NCBI GenBank assembly: GCA_009783695.1
Contig: WRCY01000006.1
Span: 1 to 64,000 of the forward strand
Length of the DNA stretch: 64,000 nt
Origin: Oscillospiraceae bacterium
GTDB taxonomy: Bacteria; Bacillota; Clostridia; Oscillospirales; Ruminococcaceae
Direction of reading: 5' to 3'
Position 1 is the stretch's first letter. Each line of letters starts with the position of its first letter. The position numbers were made by a program, and so were the translations under genes. Below, piece by piece: positions 1-8,133 of this stretch. The notes under the pieces were generated by a model. That model made no database searches. It saw only the letters and a program-made list of their open reading frames with translations, and was not told the origin of the DNA.

Positions 1-39
1 CGTTTCCCCGATTTCACATCATTTATTTTCAAGCTTATA
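1..39 (-). promoter_or_regulatory. Leader element copy K (partial, cut by window edge)
   Basis: Read on the minus strand, this edge carries ATAAG, CTTGAAAATAA and then TCGGGGAAACG, which are the 5' blocks of the repeated leader element seen elsewhere in the window. It begins about 20 nt after the phoU stop, so it should precede the next minus-strand gene, which lies outside the window. The hairpin and Shine-Dalgarno tail are cut off. Confidence 0.7.
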
Positions 40-59
40 AACTATCATGAATTAACAGC

Positions 60-719
60 TTATTGTGCGGCTTCGTTTCTCTTATGCTCCCCCGTTATCA
101 TGAATATAACCCACTCAGCGATATTTGACGCATGGTCGCCGATTCGCTCAAGATACTTCGCCACCATGAGCAGGTCGAGCGCCTGTTCGCCGTTGTCGGG
201 GTTTTCGTGAATGAGCGCGGTTAAGTCGTTTCTGATTTTACGGAAGAGGTCGTCAACCACATCGTCGTGCTCAAGCACGGCTTTCGCAAGGCTCAGGTCA
301 CGGTTCACGAAAGAATCAATGCTTTCCTTGAGCATTTTTTTGGCTGCCACTGCCATTTTTGCTATGTCCTCCGGCTGCTTGATATACGGCTTGTCGGCGA
401 GATACTTTGAAATCTCGGCTATATCCTCGGCTTGGTCGGCGATTCTCTCCATGTCCGTAATCATTTTTAATGCCGCAGAAATAATACGCAGGTCGCCCGC
501 CACCGGCTGATGGCGCAGGAGCAGTTCAAAGCAAAGCGTTTCGATTTGCTTTTCCTGCTTGTCACTTGTCCGCTCGTCCGCCTTGACCGTGCCCGCGAGC
601 TCGACGTTCTGCGTCAGCAGCGCCTCCACTGCGGCAGAAATAGAGTGTTCTATGATTGCGCTCATCTCAATTAATTTACTGTTGAGTTCATTTAACTGCT
701 CGTCAAATCTGCTTCTCAT
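60..719 (-). CDS. phoU: PhoU-type phosphate transport regulator
   Basis: 219-aa all-helical protein built of two tandem PhoU repeats, with the family's E/D-rich metal-binding signatures near TDMERIADQAEDIAE and KYLERIGDHASNIAE. In other bacteria PhoU restrains the PhoR sensor and the PstSCAB transporter when phosphate is plentiful, working at the inner face of the membrane. The ATG at 719 is chosen because AAGGAG lies 8-9 nt upstream; the longer frame up to 803 would add 28 residues crossing the promoter. A TTGCAT/TATAAT promoter lies at 759-787. No pst or phoR gene is visible, but the operon continues past the left edge behind leader element K. The family assignment is firm; the regulatory target is inferred. 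Confidence 0.93.
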   Translation of the reverse strand: MRSRFDEQLNELNSKLIEMSAIIEHSISAAVEALLTQNVELAGTVKADERTSDKQEKQIETLCFELLLRHQPVAGDLRIISAALKMITDMERIADQAEDIAEISKYLADKPYIKQPEDIAKMAVAAKKMLKESIDSFVNRDLSLAKAVLEHDDVVDDLFRKIRNDLTALIHENPDNGEQALDLLMVAKYLERIGDHASNIAEWVIFMITGEHKRNEAAQ

Positions 720-758
720 AATACGGTTCTCCTTCACTGGCTGTAATGATTGTATATT

Positions 759-787
759 ATTATAACATAAAATTCCTGCAAATGCAA
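759..787 (-). promoter_or_regulatory. phoU promoter
   Basis: On the minus strand TTGCAT (782-787) and TATAAT (759-764) are separated by exactly 17 bp, about 40 bp upstream of the phoU start. Confidence 0.7.
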
Positions 788-809
788 GAATTTTATATTC
801 CAAGTGTTC

Positions 810-870
810 ACCGCACGAAATTCTGATTCGCGCAGCTGTCCGAAACTTATTTCGGCTAACGGCGTGCGGT
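810..870. repeat. Nested inverted repeat between phoU and the HD-GYP gene
   Basis: ACCGCACG (810-817) and CGTGCGGT (863-870) form an 8-bp outer stem; inside it CCGAAA-CTTA-TTTCGG (840-855) forms a second perfect hairpin. No T-run follows on either strand, so it is not an obvious terminator. It sits in the divergent intergenic space and its role is unknown. Confidence 0.5.
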
Positions 871-894
871 TCTTATACCATAAAACAACCGGAG

Positions 895-936
895 CGTCAA
901 CTTTTAAGTTGACTTTTAATTACTTGTATGGTAAAA
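895..936 (+). promoter_or_regulatory. Promoter with overlapping 18-bp palindrome for the HD-GYP/kinase operon
   Basis: TTGACT (908-913) and TAAAAT (931-936) are 17 bp apart. The perfect palindrome GTCAACTTTTAAGTTGAC (895-912) overlaps the -35 box, a position suited to an operator. The regulator is not known. Confidence 0.6.
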
Positions 937-980
937 TTATATAAATTTATAGTACTATATTATGGGGGATATGCAAAAAG

Positions 981-2000
981 ATGAGAACTATATTCGTTGT
1001 TGACGACAGTGACGTAAATTTACTGACCGCTGAAAACGCGCTTATGAAGCAGTACCGCGTATTTACGCTGCCGTCTGCCGCAGCTATGTTTGAACTGCTT
1101 GAAGAGGTTGTGCCCGACCTTATTCTGCTTGATATACTTATGCCTGAAACCAACGGCTTCGACGCTATGAAGATGCTGAAAGCGGATTTGAAGTATTCGG
1201 GAATCCCCGTTATATTTTTAACAAGCCGAAGCGACGCTTCAACAGAAGCGCTCGGCTTTGAAATGGGGGCGGCCGATTTTATTACGAAGCCGTTTTCGGA
1301 GCCCGTTCTGCTTAACCGCATTAAATTTCATCTTAAAATAGAAGATATAATCCGCGAGCGTACGCAGAATCTTAAAAGACTCAAGGATAGCATCGTCAAC
1401 GTCTTGGCAAATATGGTGGAAAATCGCGACTCCATGACGGGAAAGCACATAGAGCGAACGACATTGTATCTAAAGGCGCTTATGGAAGCAATGACGGAGC
1501 AGGGAGTATATACGGAGGAAATAAAAGACTGGGATTTCGATATGATAGCCTCCTCCTCACGTTTGCACGATGTAGGAAAAATCGTGATAACAGACCTTAT
1601 ACTTAATAAACCCGGCAAACTTGAACCGGAAGAATTCGATATAATAAAAACCCACCCGGCTGAGGGTGAGCGGATTATCAGTGAAATTCAAAAAGAATCA
1701 GGCGACGAAGCCTTTTTGCAAAATGCGAAGCTGTTCGCCCTGTATCATCATGAAAAGTGGGACGGAACAGGCTACCCCTACGGCTTAAAAGGCGGAAAAA
1801 TCCCGCTCCACGGGCGCATTATGGCGATTGTGGACGTTTATGACGCGCTGACCTCCGACCGCCCTTACAAGCGGGCGTTCACCCATGAGGAGGCAATAAA
1901 AATAATATCCGGCAGCAGCGGAAGCCATTTCGACCCGAAAATAACAGATGTTTTCCTAAAAATAAGCGAAAGTTTCGCTGAGGAGGCTTTATGTCTATAA
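981..2000 (+). CDS. Response regulator with HD-GYP cyclic-di-GMP phosphodiesterase domain
   Basis: 339 aa. Residues 1-120 are a receiver domain with the acidic pocket (VVDDSD), a phospho-acceptor aspartate in LLDILMPETNG and a conserved lysine in FITKPFSEP. Residues 145-335 are an HD-GYP domain with HDVGKI, HHEKWDGTGYP and DVYDALTSDRPYK, the residues that bind the metal centre and hydrolyse cyclic di-GMP. The ATG at 981 follows GGGGG by about 10 nt. The stop overlaps the start of the hybrid kinase at 1991 by 10 bp, so the two are translationally coupled and probably form a phosphorelay pair. The same gene order recurs at 54.2-47.4 kb. The cognate kinase relationship is inferred from coupling. 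Confidence 0.9.
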   Translation: MRTIFVVDDSDVNLLTAENALMKQYRVFTLPSAAAMFELLEEVVPDLILLDILMPETNGFDAMKMLKADLKYSGIPVIFLTSRSDASTEALGFEMGAADFITKPFSEPVLLNRIKFHLKIEDIIRERTQNLKRLKDSIVNVLANMVENRDSMTGKHIERTTLYLKALMEAMTEQGVYTEEIKDWDFDMIASSSRLHDVGKIVITDLILNKPGKLEPEEFDIIKTHPAEGERIISEIQKESGDEAFLQNAKLFALYHHEKWDGTGYPYGLKGGKIPLHGRIMAIVDVYDALTSDRPYKRAFTHEEAIKIISGSSGSHFDPKITDVFLKISESFAEEALCL

Positions 2001-5000
2001 TTCGTTCGTATGCCTTTAGAATGTTTAAAGGGCGTCTGCTTTACGCGCAGGTGGTTTTCGTTGTGATTGCGTTTGCAATCATGGTTGCGGCGTGCTATGT
2101 ATTCGGGCAGAGCCGCGAAAGAGCGCATATCAGCAGTGAAGTTGAGAACATGTTCATCAACATTGAGGAACAGCTTGCCGGCGACCTGCAGGAGCTTAAA
2201 ACAATGCTGGGGTTTATTTCTGAAACGATAAAAATGAAATTGCTTCAGGATGCCGGCTTTGATGAGATTAAGGAGTATATTAACTCCATAACCGATTACG
2301 GAAAGCGGGAGTCAGATGTAAAGGGGTTTGTTTCTGTTTTCGGTATGTTTGACGTATTTGACGGTGAGGGGTATAATGCGCAAACTCCGGACTTCGACTG
2401 GTTTAACCATCCGGGTTGGGACCCTACGACCCGACCCTGGTACATAGCCGCGAATGAAGCAAACGGCGTAATCGCAGGCACCAACCCTTACGAAGATACT
2501 ACGTCGGGCGAAATTGTCTTCACTTATGCGCGGGCGCTGTACTCAGACGATGAAAAAACAAACCGGCTGGGTATTATCTGTATTGACGTTTCAATAGACA
2601 GGCTTTATGATTTTACATCGCAGATTAGCAGCGAGAGCGTAAGCTACTGGATGCTGTTTGACAGTGAGATGAACTTTATAGCGCATCCCCACCGCGAGTT
2701 CCTGGGAATGAATCTGCACGAGCTCGGAAACGAACACGCCGCAATCGCTGATACTATGGCAAAAGAGAATGTAATAACGGGCTTCCGGCTCCGAAGCTAC
2801 TTAGGCGAAATGCAGCTTATGTCCGGCAGGCAGCTCAAACTTGATAACGGCTGGCATATGGGCATCGCGACGACCATGGACAGCTACTACAGAAATCTGC
2901 GCAGCACGATACTTTATCTTGGCTCGCTCGGGGCATTTTTGTCGGCGGTGTTAAGCTTTATTCTTATCCGCCTTGTCGCCTCGCGCAACAGAGCGGAAGA
3001 CCGTATGCGTGTTATGCTTGATGCCTCGCCGCTTTGCATTGACACCTGGGATAAGAATTATAATCTTATTGACTGTAATAAAACCATAATAAAGTTTTTC
3101 GGAATGAAAGATAAGCAGGAGCTTATGAGCAGGATAGATGAGGTTATACCGGAATTTCAACCCGATGGTATGTCCTCGCTCGAAAAGAAAAATAAACTTA
3201 TACAAAAAGCATTAGACGAGGGTTACTGCAAAACGGAATGGATGAACCAAATGCCGGATGGCGAACCGGCTCCGGCTGATACAACGTTAGTGCGGGTGAA
3301 ATACAGGAACGATTATGTCGTCGTCGCATACATGAGAGATTTGCGCGAAGAAAAGAAAATGGCGAAGAAAGTCGCGGAGCACGGCTTGCTGCTTTCGACG
3401 GTGAACAGCGTGGCGTCCGCGCTCCTCTCTATAAATGTTGAAGAATCCTTTGACGAAACAATCCTTGAGGGAATGGGTTTTATAGGGAATTGTGTGAATG
3501 CCGACCGCGTGCATATCTGGCGCAACGCGGAAAGTGACGATACGCGTGAAATAATCCATAACTATGAATGGCTTAACGATTATGCAAGAATTATGCACGA
3601 TGAAAACGATATACCGAGAATACCGATTGGCATGGGTATTCCTTTTGAAGCGTTCCCCATGTGGGAAAGCATTTTCAGACGAGGCGAATGTATACACGGC
3701 CCTGTTTCCGCGCTGCCGCAGGACGTTCATGACTTTTTCCATACCTTTAAAATAAAGTCGGTTATAGTTATTCCGCTTTACATGCGCGGCAGATTCTGGG
3801 GAATGTTCACGATTGACAACTGCCGGAATGAACGCAGTTTTTCGGACGAGGAAATCAGTATCCTGCAATCGGCGGGTCTAATGATGATGCACGCACTCAA
3901 CCGGAGCGAGATGCTGGAAAAATTCAACGAGGAACACGACAAAACCGAGGAACTCGCGCACTGGTATCATTCGATTCTTGACGAAATCCCGCTGCCTATT
4001 TCCGTGACGGACGAGAACATGAAGTGGACCTTCGTGAACCGTGCCGTTGAGAATTTCCTCGGTATGAAGCGCAAGGATTTAATCGGCTGGGAATGCAGTA
4101 CATGGGGATCGGAAATATGTAACACGCACAGGTGCGGCGTGGCTTGCCTGAAGCGCGGCGAGAAGCAGACGCTGTTTAATTACAACGGTTTGTCGCTTAT
4201 GAAAAACGTTGAAATGCTGCGTGACTTAAACGGCGAAACGGCGGGTTATATCGAAGTTGTACAGGATATAACGGAAATCGAGGCGCTCGCTAAACGGCAG
4301 GCTGAAACAGAAGCGGCAAGCAACGCGAAGTCGGCGTTCCTCGCAACTGTAAGCCATGAAATACGCACGCCGATGAATACGATTCTCGGCATTGCGGAAA
4401 TCCAGCTTCAAAATGAAAAACACCCGCCGGAAGTCGACGAGGCTTTCAATCTTATCTGCGATTCCGGCGACCTGCTTCTAAATATCATCAACGATATTCT
4501 CGACGTATCGAAAATCGAGGCGGGCAAGCTTGATATAATTCCCGTCAGATACGATATACCGAGCTTAATAAACGACAACGCGCAGCTCAATTACCTGCGC
4601 TACGAAAGCAAGCCGATTAAATTTAAAATTATCCTGGACCCTGACACGCCGCTCGAATTTTACGGCGACGAGTTCCGAATCAAGCAAGTCCTCAACAACC
4701 TGCTTTCAAACGCATTTAAATATACCGATACGGGAGAGGTTGAGCTGTCGGTTTCCGCCGCTCCCATAGTAACAAATAATGAAAGTGAAGCCGAAAAGTT
4801 TGATACCGCGCTTATAATTAAGGTTAAAGATACCGGCATCGGCATGACGCAGGAGCAGGTGAACGTGCTGTTTGACGAGTTTACCCGCTTTACCGAAAAG
4901 CGCGCCGCCGTCGGAACGGGGCTCGGAATGAGCATCACGAAGCGGCTTCTTGATATGATGAACGGTACCGTTAAGGTTGAAAGCGAGCCGGACAAGGGCT

Positions 5001-6139
5001 CGACCTTTACAATAACCCTGCCGCAAAAGCGTATAGGTGAAGACATGTGCGGGGACGAGCTCGTCGAGAAATTCAAGAACTTTAATTTTAAGAGCAGGGC
5101 AAGGCTTAAAAAAGCGCAGATTATCCGCGAATACATGCCTTACGGCAGCGTGCTTATTGTTGACGACGTGTCGTTGAATCTGCAGGTCGCCAAAGGCATG
5201 ATGCTGCCTTATTCGCTTAAAATCGAAACGGTCATGAGCGGGATTGAAGCGATTGAGATGATTAAAGCGGGAAGAAAATACGACATTATATTTATGGACC
5301 ACATGATGCCCGTCATGAACGGGATTGAAGCAACGAAAATCATACGCGGGCTCGGGTATAATGAGCCTGTCGTCGCGCTGACTGCAAACGCCCTCGCCGG
5401 TCAGGAGGAGATGTTCCTTAGGAACAACTTCGACGGCTTTATCTCGAAGCCTATTGATTCGCGTGAGCTCAACGTAATTCTGAATGATTTTATCCGCAAC
5501 AGGAAGCCGCGCGAAATAGTAGAGGCGGCGCGGCGCGAGCAAAGCGAAAAAGAAAAGGCGGACACTTCGTATACAGCTGCCGCAAACGGAAAGCTCAGCA
5601 TACCCGATATAGGGAAGTATTTCGCAAAGGACGCCGAAAGCGCCGTCAGAACGCTGGAGAGCCTGCTGCCCGTAATTAATTCCAACATGGCAAACGATGA
5701 TGATATGGAGCTGTACGTGACCATAATTCACGGAATGAAGAGCTCACTCGCAAACATAGGCGAACGGGAGCTGTCCGAGGCGGCATACAAGCTGGAGATG
5801 GCGGGGAAAGAGCGCAGCACAGGCTTCATAACCGACAAGACGCCTGTATTTGTAACCGTGCTTAAATCCTTGATTGAGAAGTTCAAACCGGAGGAAAGCA
5901 GCGTCGCTGCCGAGATTACCGCTGAGGACAAGGTTTATTTACGTGAGAAGCTTGACGGAATCAAAACCGCATGCAAGCGGCTTGATAAAAAATCTGCAAA
6001 GGAGTTTCTCGGCGAGGCAAGGGAGCGCATATGGACGGAGGAGTTAAACGTCGCTTTAGACGATATAGACACGCATTTGCTGCACAGCGCGTTTAAAAAA
6101 GCGGCGGCGGTCGCGGGGGAAGCGGCGGGGTTATTATGA
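1991..6139 (+). CDS. Hybrid sensor histidine kinase (Cache-PAS-GAF-PAS-HisKA-HATPase-REC-Hpt)
   Basis: 1382-aa membrane sensor. A TM helix near 14-36 is followed by an extracytoplasmic Cache-like domain to about 305 (it contains NPYEDTTSGEIVFTYAR) and a second TM at about 308-330. Cytoplasmic parts in order are PAS (about 340-460), GAF (about 480-640), PAS (about 660-770), HisKA with SHEIRTPMN (His near 788), HATPase with NNLLSNAFKY and a G-rich GTGLGMS motif, a receiver domain (VDD near 1058, phospho-Asp in FMDHMMP near 1100) and an Hpt domain with the phospho-His in IHGMKSSLANIG near 1246. All stages of an internal phosphorelay are therefore present, with the HD-GYP regulator immediately upstream as likely output. 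The ligand cannot be told from sequence. Confidence 0.9.
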   Translation: MSIIRSYAFRMFKGRLLYAQVVFVVIAFAIMVAACYVFGQSRERAHISSEVENMFINIEEQLAGDLQELKTMLGFISETIKMKLLQDAGFDEIKEYINSITDYGKRESDVKGFVSVFGMFDVFDGEGYNAQTPDFDWFNHPGWDPTTRPWYIAANEANGVIAGTNPYEDTTSGEIVFTYARALYSDDEKTNRLGIICIDVSIDRLYDFTSQISSESVSYWMLFDSEMNFIAHPHREFLGMNLHELGNEHAAIADTMAKENVITGFRLRSYLGEMQLMSGRQLKLDNGWHMGIATTMDSYYRNLRSTILYLGSLGAFLSAVLSFILIRLVASRNRAEDRMRVMLDASPLCIDTWDKNYNLIDCNKTIIKFFGMKDKQELMSRIDEVIPEFQPDGMSSLEKKNKLIQKALDEGYCKTEWMNQMPDGEPAPADTTLVRVKYRNDYVVVAYMRDLREEKKMAKKVAEHGLLLSTVNSVASALLSINVEESFDETILEGMGFIGNCVNADRVHIWRNAESDDTREIIHNYEWLNDYARIMHDENDIPRIPIGMGIPFEAFPMWESIFRRGECIHGPVSALPQDVHDFFHTFKIKSVIVIPLYMRGRFWGMFTIDNCRNERSFSDEEISILQSAGLMMMHALNRSEMLEKFNEEHDKTEELAHWYHSILDEIPLPISVTDENMKWTFVNRAVENFLGMKRKDLIGWECSTWGSEICNTHRCGVACLKRGEKQTLFNYNGLSLMKNVEMLRDLNGETAGYIEVVQDITEIEALAKRQAETEAASNAKSAFLATVSHEIRTPMNTILGIAEIQLQNEKHPPEVDEAFNLICDSGDLLLNIINDILDVSKIEAGKLDIIPVRYDIPSLINDNAQLNYLRYESKPIKFKIILDPDTPLEFYGDEFRIKQVLNNLLSNAFKYTDTGEVELSVSAAPIVTNNESEAEKFDTALIIKVKDTGIGMTQEQVNVLFDEFTRFTEKRAAVGTGLGMSITKRLLDMMNGTVKVESEPDKGSTFTITLPQKRIGEDMCGDELVEKFKNFNFKSRARLKKAQIIREYMPYGSVLIVDDVSLNLQVAKGMMLPYSLKIETVMSGIEAIEMIKAGRKYDIIFMDHMMPVMNGIEATKIIRGLGYNEPVVALTANALAGQEEMFLRNNFDGFISKPIDSRELNVILNDFIRNRKPREIVEAARREQSEKEKADTSYTAAANGKLSIPDIGKYFAKDAESAVRTLESLLPVINSNMANDDDMELYVTIIHGMKSSLANIGERELSEAAYKLEMAGKERSTGFITDKTPVFVTVLKSLIEKFKPEESSVAAEITAEDKVYLREKLDGIKTACKRLDKKSAKEFLGEARERIWTEELNVALDDIDTHLLHSAFKKAAAVAGEAAGLL

Positions 6140-6151
6140 GATATAATATAA

Positions 6152-6180
6152 GAAAGAGAGGGGGATAACCCCTCTCTTCC
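6152..6180. terminator. Bidirectional terminator between the kinase and mazF-type genes
   Basis: GAGAGGGG and CCCCTCTC form a strong stem around GATAA, placed exactly between two convergent stop codons. Confidence 0.75.
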
Positions 6181-6530
6181 TACTGCATATTAATCCCCAG
6201 ACTCACGCCGAGCGCGGTGTCCACCTGATGCATTGACGAGCCGTCGAGCTCTCCCATGCGCTCCTTGAGGCGCTTTTTGTCGAGCGTCCGTACCTGCTCG
6301 AGCAGTACTACCGAATCCTTTGCAAGTCCGCAGTTTTGCGAGTTAAGCGCGATATGGGTAGGGAGCTTTGATTTTTCCTTTTGGCTGGTTATCGCTGCCG
6401 CTATGACGGTCGGGCTGTGCTTGTTTCCGACATCGTTCTGCACGATTAATACAGGTCTCATCCCGCCTTGTTCCGAGCCTATAACCGGACTTAAATCGGC
6501 ATAATAAATTTCGCCGCGTTTAATGTACAT
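6180..6530 (-). CDS. MazF/EndoA-type mRNA interferase
   Basis: 116 aa, the normal length for the MazF/PemK fold. It carries the family N-terminus [20 protein letters not shown] with the catalytic Arg context [10 protein letters not shown], plus [14 protein letters not shown] and [13 protein letters not shown], and closely resembles Bacillus EndoA/NdoA. Such toxins cut mRNA at short sequence motifs. GGAAAGG precedes the ATG by about 8 nt. No antitoxin reading frame precedes it: the 380 bp upstream contain only a hairpin (6558-6596) and a repeat element, whereas EndoA is normally preceded by its antitoxin EndoAI. It may be controlled by a distant antitoxin. Confidence 0.9.
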   Translation of the reverse strand: MYIKRGEIYYADLSPVIGSEQGGMRPVLIVQNDVGNKHSPTVIAAAITSQKEKSKLPTHIALNSQNCGLAKDSVVLLEQVRTLDKKRLKERMGELDGSSMHQVDTALGVSLGINMQ

Positions 6531-6557
6531 AATGTGTTTCCTTTCCGTGATTTTAAT

Positions 6558-6596
6558 ACTCTGCTCTCCTTCAGTTTCTTTTTATGTAGCAGAGTG
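6558..6596 (-). promoter_or_regulatory. Hairpin in the mazF 5' leader
   Basis: ACTCTGCT and AGCAGAGT form an 8-bp inverted repeat spaced by about 22 nt just upstream of the mazF-type gene. It could fold in the leader RNA or act as an operator; neither can be decided here. Confidence 0.4.
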
Positions 6597-6680
6597 TTGT
6601 TTTTATTTTTAACACTGCCGGCTGTAATTATTCAATAAGTGCGCTTATTTCATTTTATTATTTTTGTCGAATATTGTGAA

Positions 6681-6709
6681 TTGACATGAAGCCGGGAATA
6701 TCTTATAAT
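6681..6709 (+). promoter_or_regulatory. mscL-nagB promoter
   Basis: TTGACA (6681-6686) and TATAAT (6704-6709) lie 17 bp apart. Predicted transcription starts at about 6716, at the left end of the hairpin array, so the array would form the leader of the mscL transcript. A TGTCGAA sequence (6665-6671), matching a Spo0A box, sits just upstream. Confidence 0.75.
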
Positions 6710-6893
6710 TATATAGTCGTTTAACTTAAAAAGCATGAAATGCTTTTTAAGTTCGATGCGCTTTGCGCATCGGTCGGCTCTGCCGACAAACGGCGTATGA
6801 AATCGTAACTTCCGCGCTTGTGGCGCGGTATTCGCCCAACGGGCGAATGTATGAAACAGCTTTGCTGCTTCTTAAGTTAAACGATTATAATTA
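6708..6893 (+). repeat. Inverted-repeat-bounded hairpin array, copy 1
   Basis: Perfect 13-bp terminal inverted repeats TCGTTTAACTTAA (6717-6729) and TTAAGTTAAACGA (6872-6884) enclose consecutive short hairpins: CTTAAAAAGCA/TGCTTTTTAAG, GATGCGC-TTT-GCGCATC, GTCGGC-TCT-GCCGAC, CCGCGC/GCGCGG, TTCGCCC-AAC-GGGCGAA and CAGC-TTT-GCTG, several separated by TATGAAA-like spacers. TTATAATTA occurs on both outer flanks (6703-6711 and 6885-6893), possibly a target duplication or an extension of the inverted repeat. It contains no reading frame and sits between the promoter and the mscL start. A related copy is at 45.6 kb. It may be a MITE-like element or a structured leader. Confidence 0.65.
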
Positions 6894-6917
6894 GCCATAG
6901 TGAAAGGCAGAAGTATT

Positions 6918-7397
6918 ATGGATAAAAAAGAAAAAAAGAAAATAATCAGGGGAAAAATCGCGATAATAAAGGAGTTCAAGGAGTTTATTTCGCGCGGGAA
7001 CGTGATGGATTTGGCTGTAGGTGTCATCATCGGCTCGGCATTCACCGCGATTGTGAATTCGGTGGCGAAAGACATAATCACGCCCCTTATCGGCATACTT
7101 ATCGGAGGGATTGATTTCTCGTCGCTGAAGGTTACCCTGCCGAGCATTTACCCCGACGCTGAAAATCCCGTTTTCGCCTACGGTATGTTTATACAGGCGA
7201 TTATTAACTTTTTTATAATAGCAGTTTGTGTGTTTGTAATCATAAAATTCATGAACACGCTTAAAATTAAAACAGAACAAGAGAAGAAAGAAGAAAAGCC
7301 GCCCGAAAAAGCAGCCGATATTCTGCTTCTGGAAGAAATACGCGACCTGTTAAAAAATCAAAATAAAAAAGGAGGAGAAACTGATGAACTTGATTAA
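6918..7397 (+). CDS. mscL: Large-conductance mechanosensitive channel MscL
   Basis: 159 aa. The signature FKEFISRGNVMDLAVGVIIG forms the pore-lining TM1 and FIQAIINFFIIAVCVFVII forms TM2; a basic/acidic C-terminal helix with LLEEIRDLL follows, as is usual. MscL opens under membrane tension to release solutes after osmotic downshock. The ATG at 6918 follows AAAGG; an in-frame codon at 6900 would add six residues without a better ribosome site. It overlaps nagB by 14 bp. The transcript is predicted to start with the hairpin array at 6717-6884. Confidence 0.95.
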   Translation: MDKKEKKKIIRGKIAIIKEFKEFISRGNVMDLAVGVIIGSAFTAIVNSVAKDIITPLIGILIGGIDFSSLKVTLPSIYPDAENPVFAYGMFIQAIINFFIIAVCVFVIIKFMNTLKIKTEQEKKEEKPPEKAADILLLEEIRDLLKNQNKKGGETDELD

Positions 7398-8085
7398 AGT
7401 AAAGAACTACGAGGAAATGAGCCGCGCCGCCGCGGATTTACTGCTGGCGCAGGTGAGGGAGAAACCGGCGGGTGTGCTCGGCTTGGCGACCGGCTCATCA
7501 CCGATGGGGTTGTACAAAAACATGGCGGAAAGCGGTGCGGATTTCTCAAAGGTTACGACCGTAAACCTTGATGAATACTGCGGCTTGAGCGCGGATAACC
7601 CGCAAAGCTACCGCTATTTTATGAATGAAAACTTGTTCAGTCGCATTAACATAAGCATGGATAATACCCATGTCCCCGACGGCATGGCGGCAAATCCCGA
7701 CGCGGAAGCCGAAAGATACGAAAAGCTCATTGAAAAACTCGGCGGGGTTGACCTGCAGCTGCTCGGAATGGGGCACAACGGGCACATCGGCTTTAACGAG
7801 CCGGACGAGGAGTTTGTCGCTGAAACCCACCGCGTTTACCTTGCCGGGCAAACTATTAAGGCTAATTCGCGGTTCTTTGCAAGCCCCGGGGAAGTTCCGA
7901 CAAGCGCAATAACCATGGGCATTAGAACTATAATGCAGGCGAGAAAAATAATTGTGATTGCAAGCGGGAACGACAAGACAAATATCCTTAAAAAAGCCCT
8001 CTACGGCGCGATTACACCGCAAGTGCCGGCGTCAGTGCTGCAGCTGCATCAAAACCTTACGGTTGTGACTGATTGCCTGGAATAA
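7384..8085 (+). CDS. nagB: Glucosamine-6-phosphate deaminase
   Basis: 233 aa, similar to Bacillus NagB. It converts glucosamine-6-phosphate to fructose-6-phosphate and ammonia, feeding amino sugars to glycolysis. Visible motifs are GLATGSSPMG (phosphate binding), NLDEYCGL with the catalytic Asp, and LGMGHNGHIGFNEP with the ring-opening His. AAAGGAGGAG lies inside the end of mscL, giving a coupled start. No nagA or sugar transporter is nearby, and the allosteric C-terminal tail of enteric NagB is absent, as in short Gram-positive forms. Confidence 0.95.
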   Translation: MNLIKVKNYEEMSRAAADLLLAQVREKPAGVLGLATGSSPMGLYKNMAESGADFSKVTTVNLDEYCGLSADNPQSYRYFMNENLFSRINISMDNTHVPDGMAANPDAEAERYEKLIEKLGGVDLQLLGMGHNGHIGFNEPDEEFVAETHRVYLAGQTIKANSRFFASPGEVPTSAITMGIRTIMQARKIIVIASGNDKTNILKKALYGAITPQVPASVLQLHQNLTVVTDCLE

Positions 8086-8090
8086 AAATA

Positions 8091-8120
8091 TCGGCGGTAT
8101 CTTTACGATACCGCCGAAGT
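8091..8120 (+). terminator. Terminator after nagB
   Basis: TCGGCGGTATC and GATACCGCCGA form a perfect 11-bp stem with a five-base loop shortly after the nagB stop. Confidence 0.7.
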
Positions 8121-8133
8121 ATGTTCTGCTTGT

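Noticed and set aside
899..980. Cyclic-di-GMP riboswitch before the first HD-GYP gene
   Set aside because: The space is about 45 nt after the -10 box and lacks the conserved GEMM core bases.
4706..5731. 341-codon minus-strand frame opposite the hybrid kinase
   Set aside because: It is the shadow of conserved kinase and receiver domains, has no ribosome site and no recognisable protein features.
6665..6671. Spo0A box upstream of mscL
   Set aside because: A single 7-bp match is expected by chance; noted in the promoter entry but not claimed as functional.
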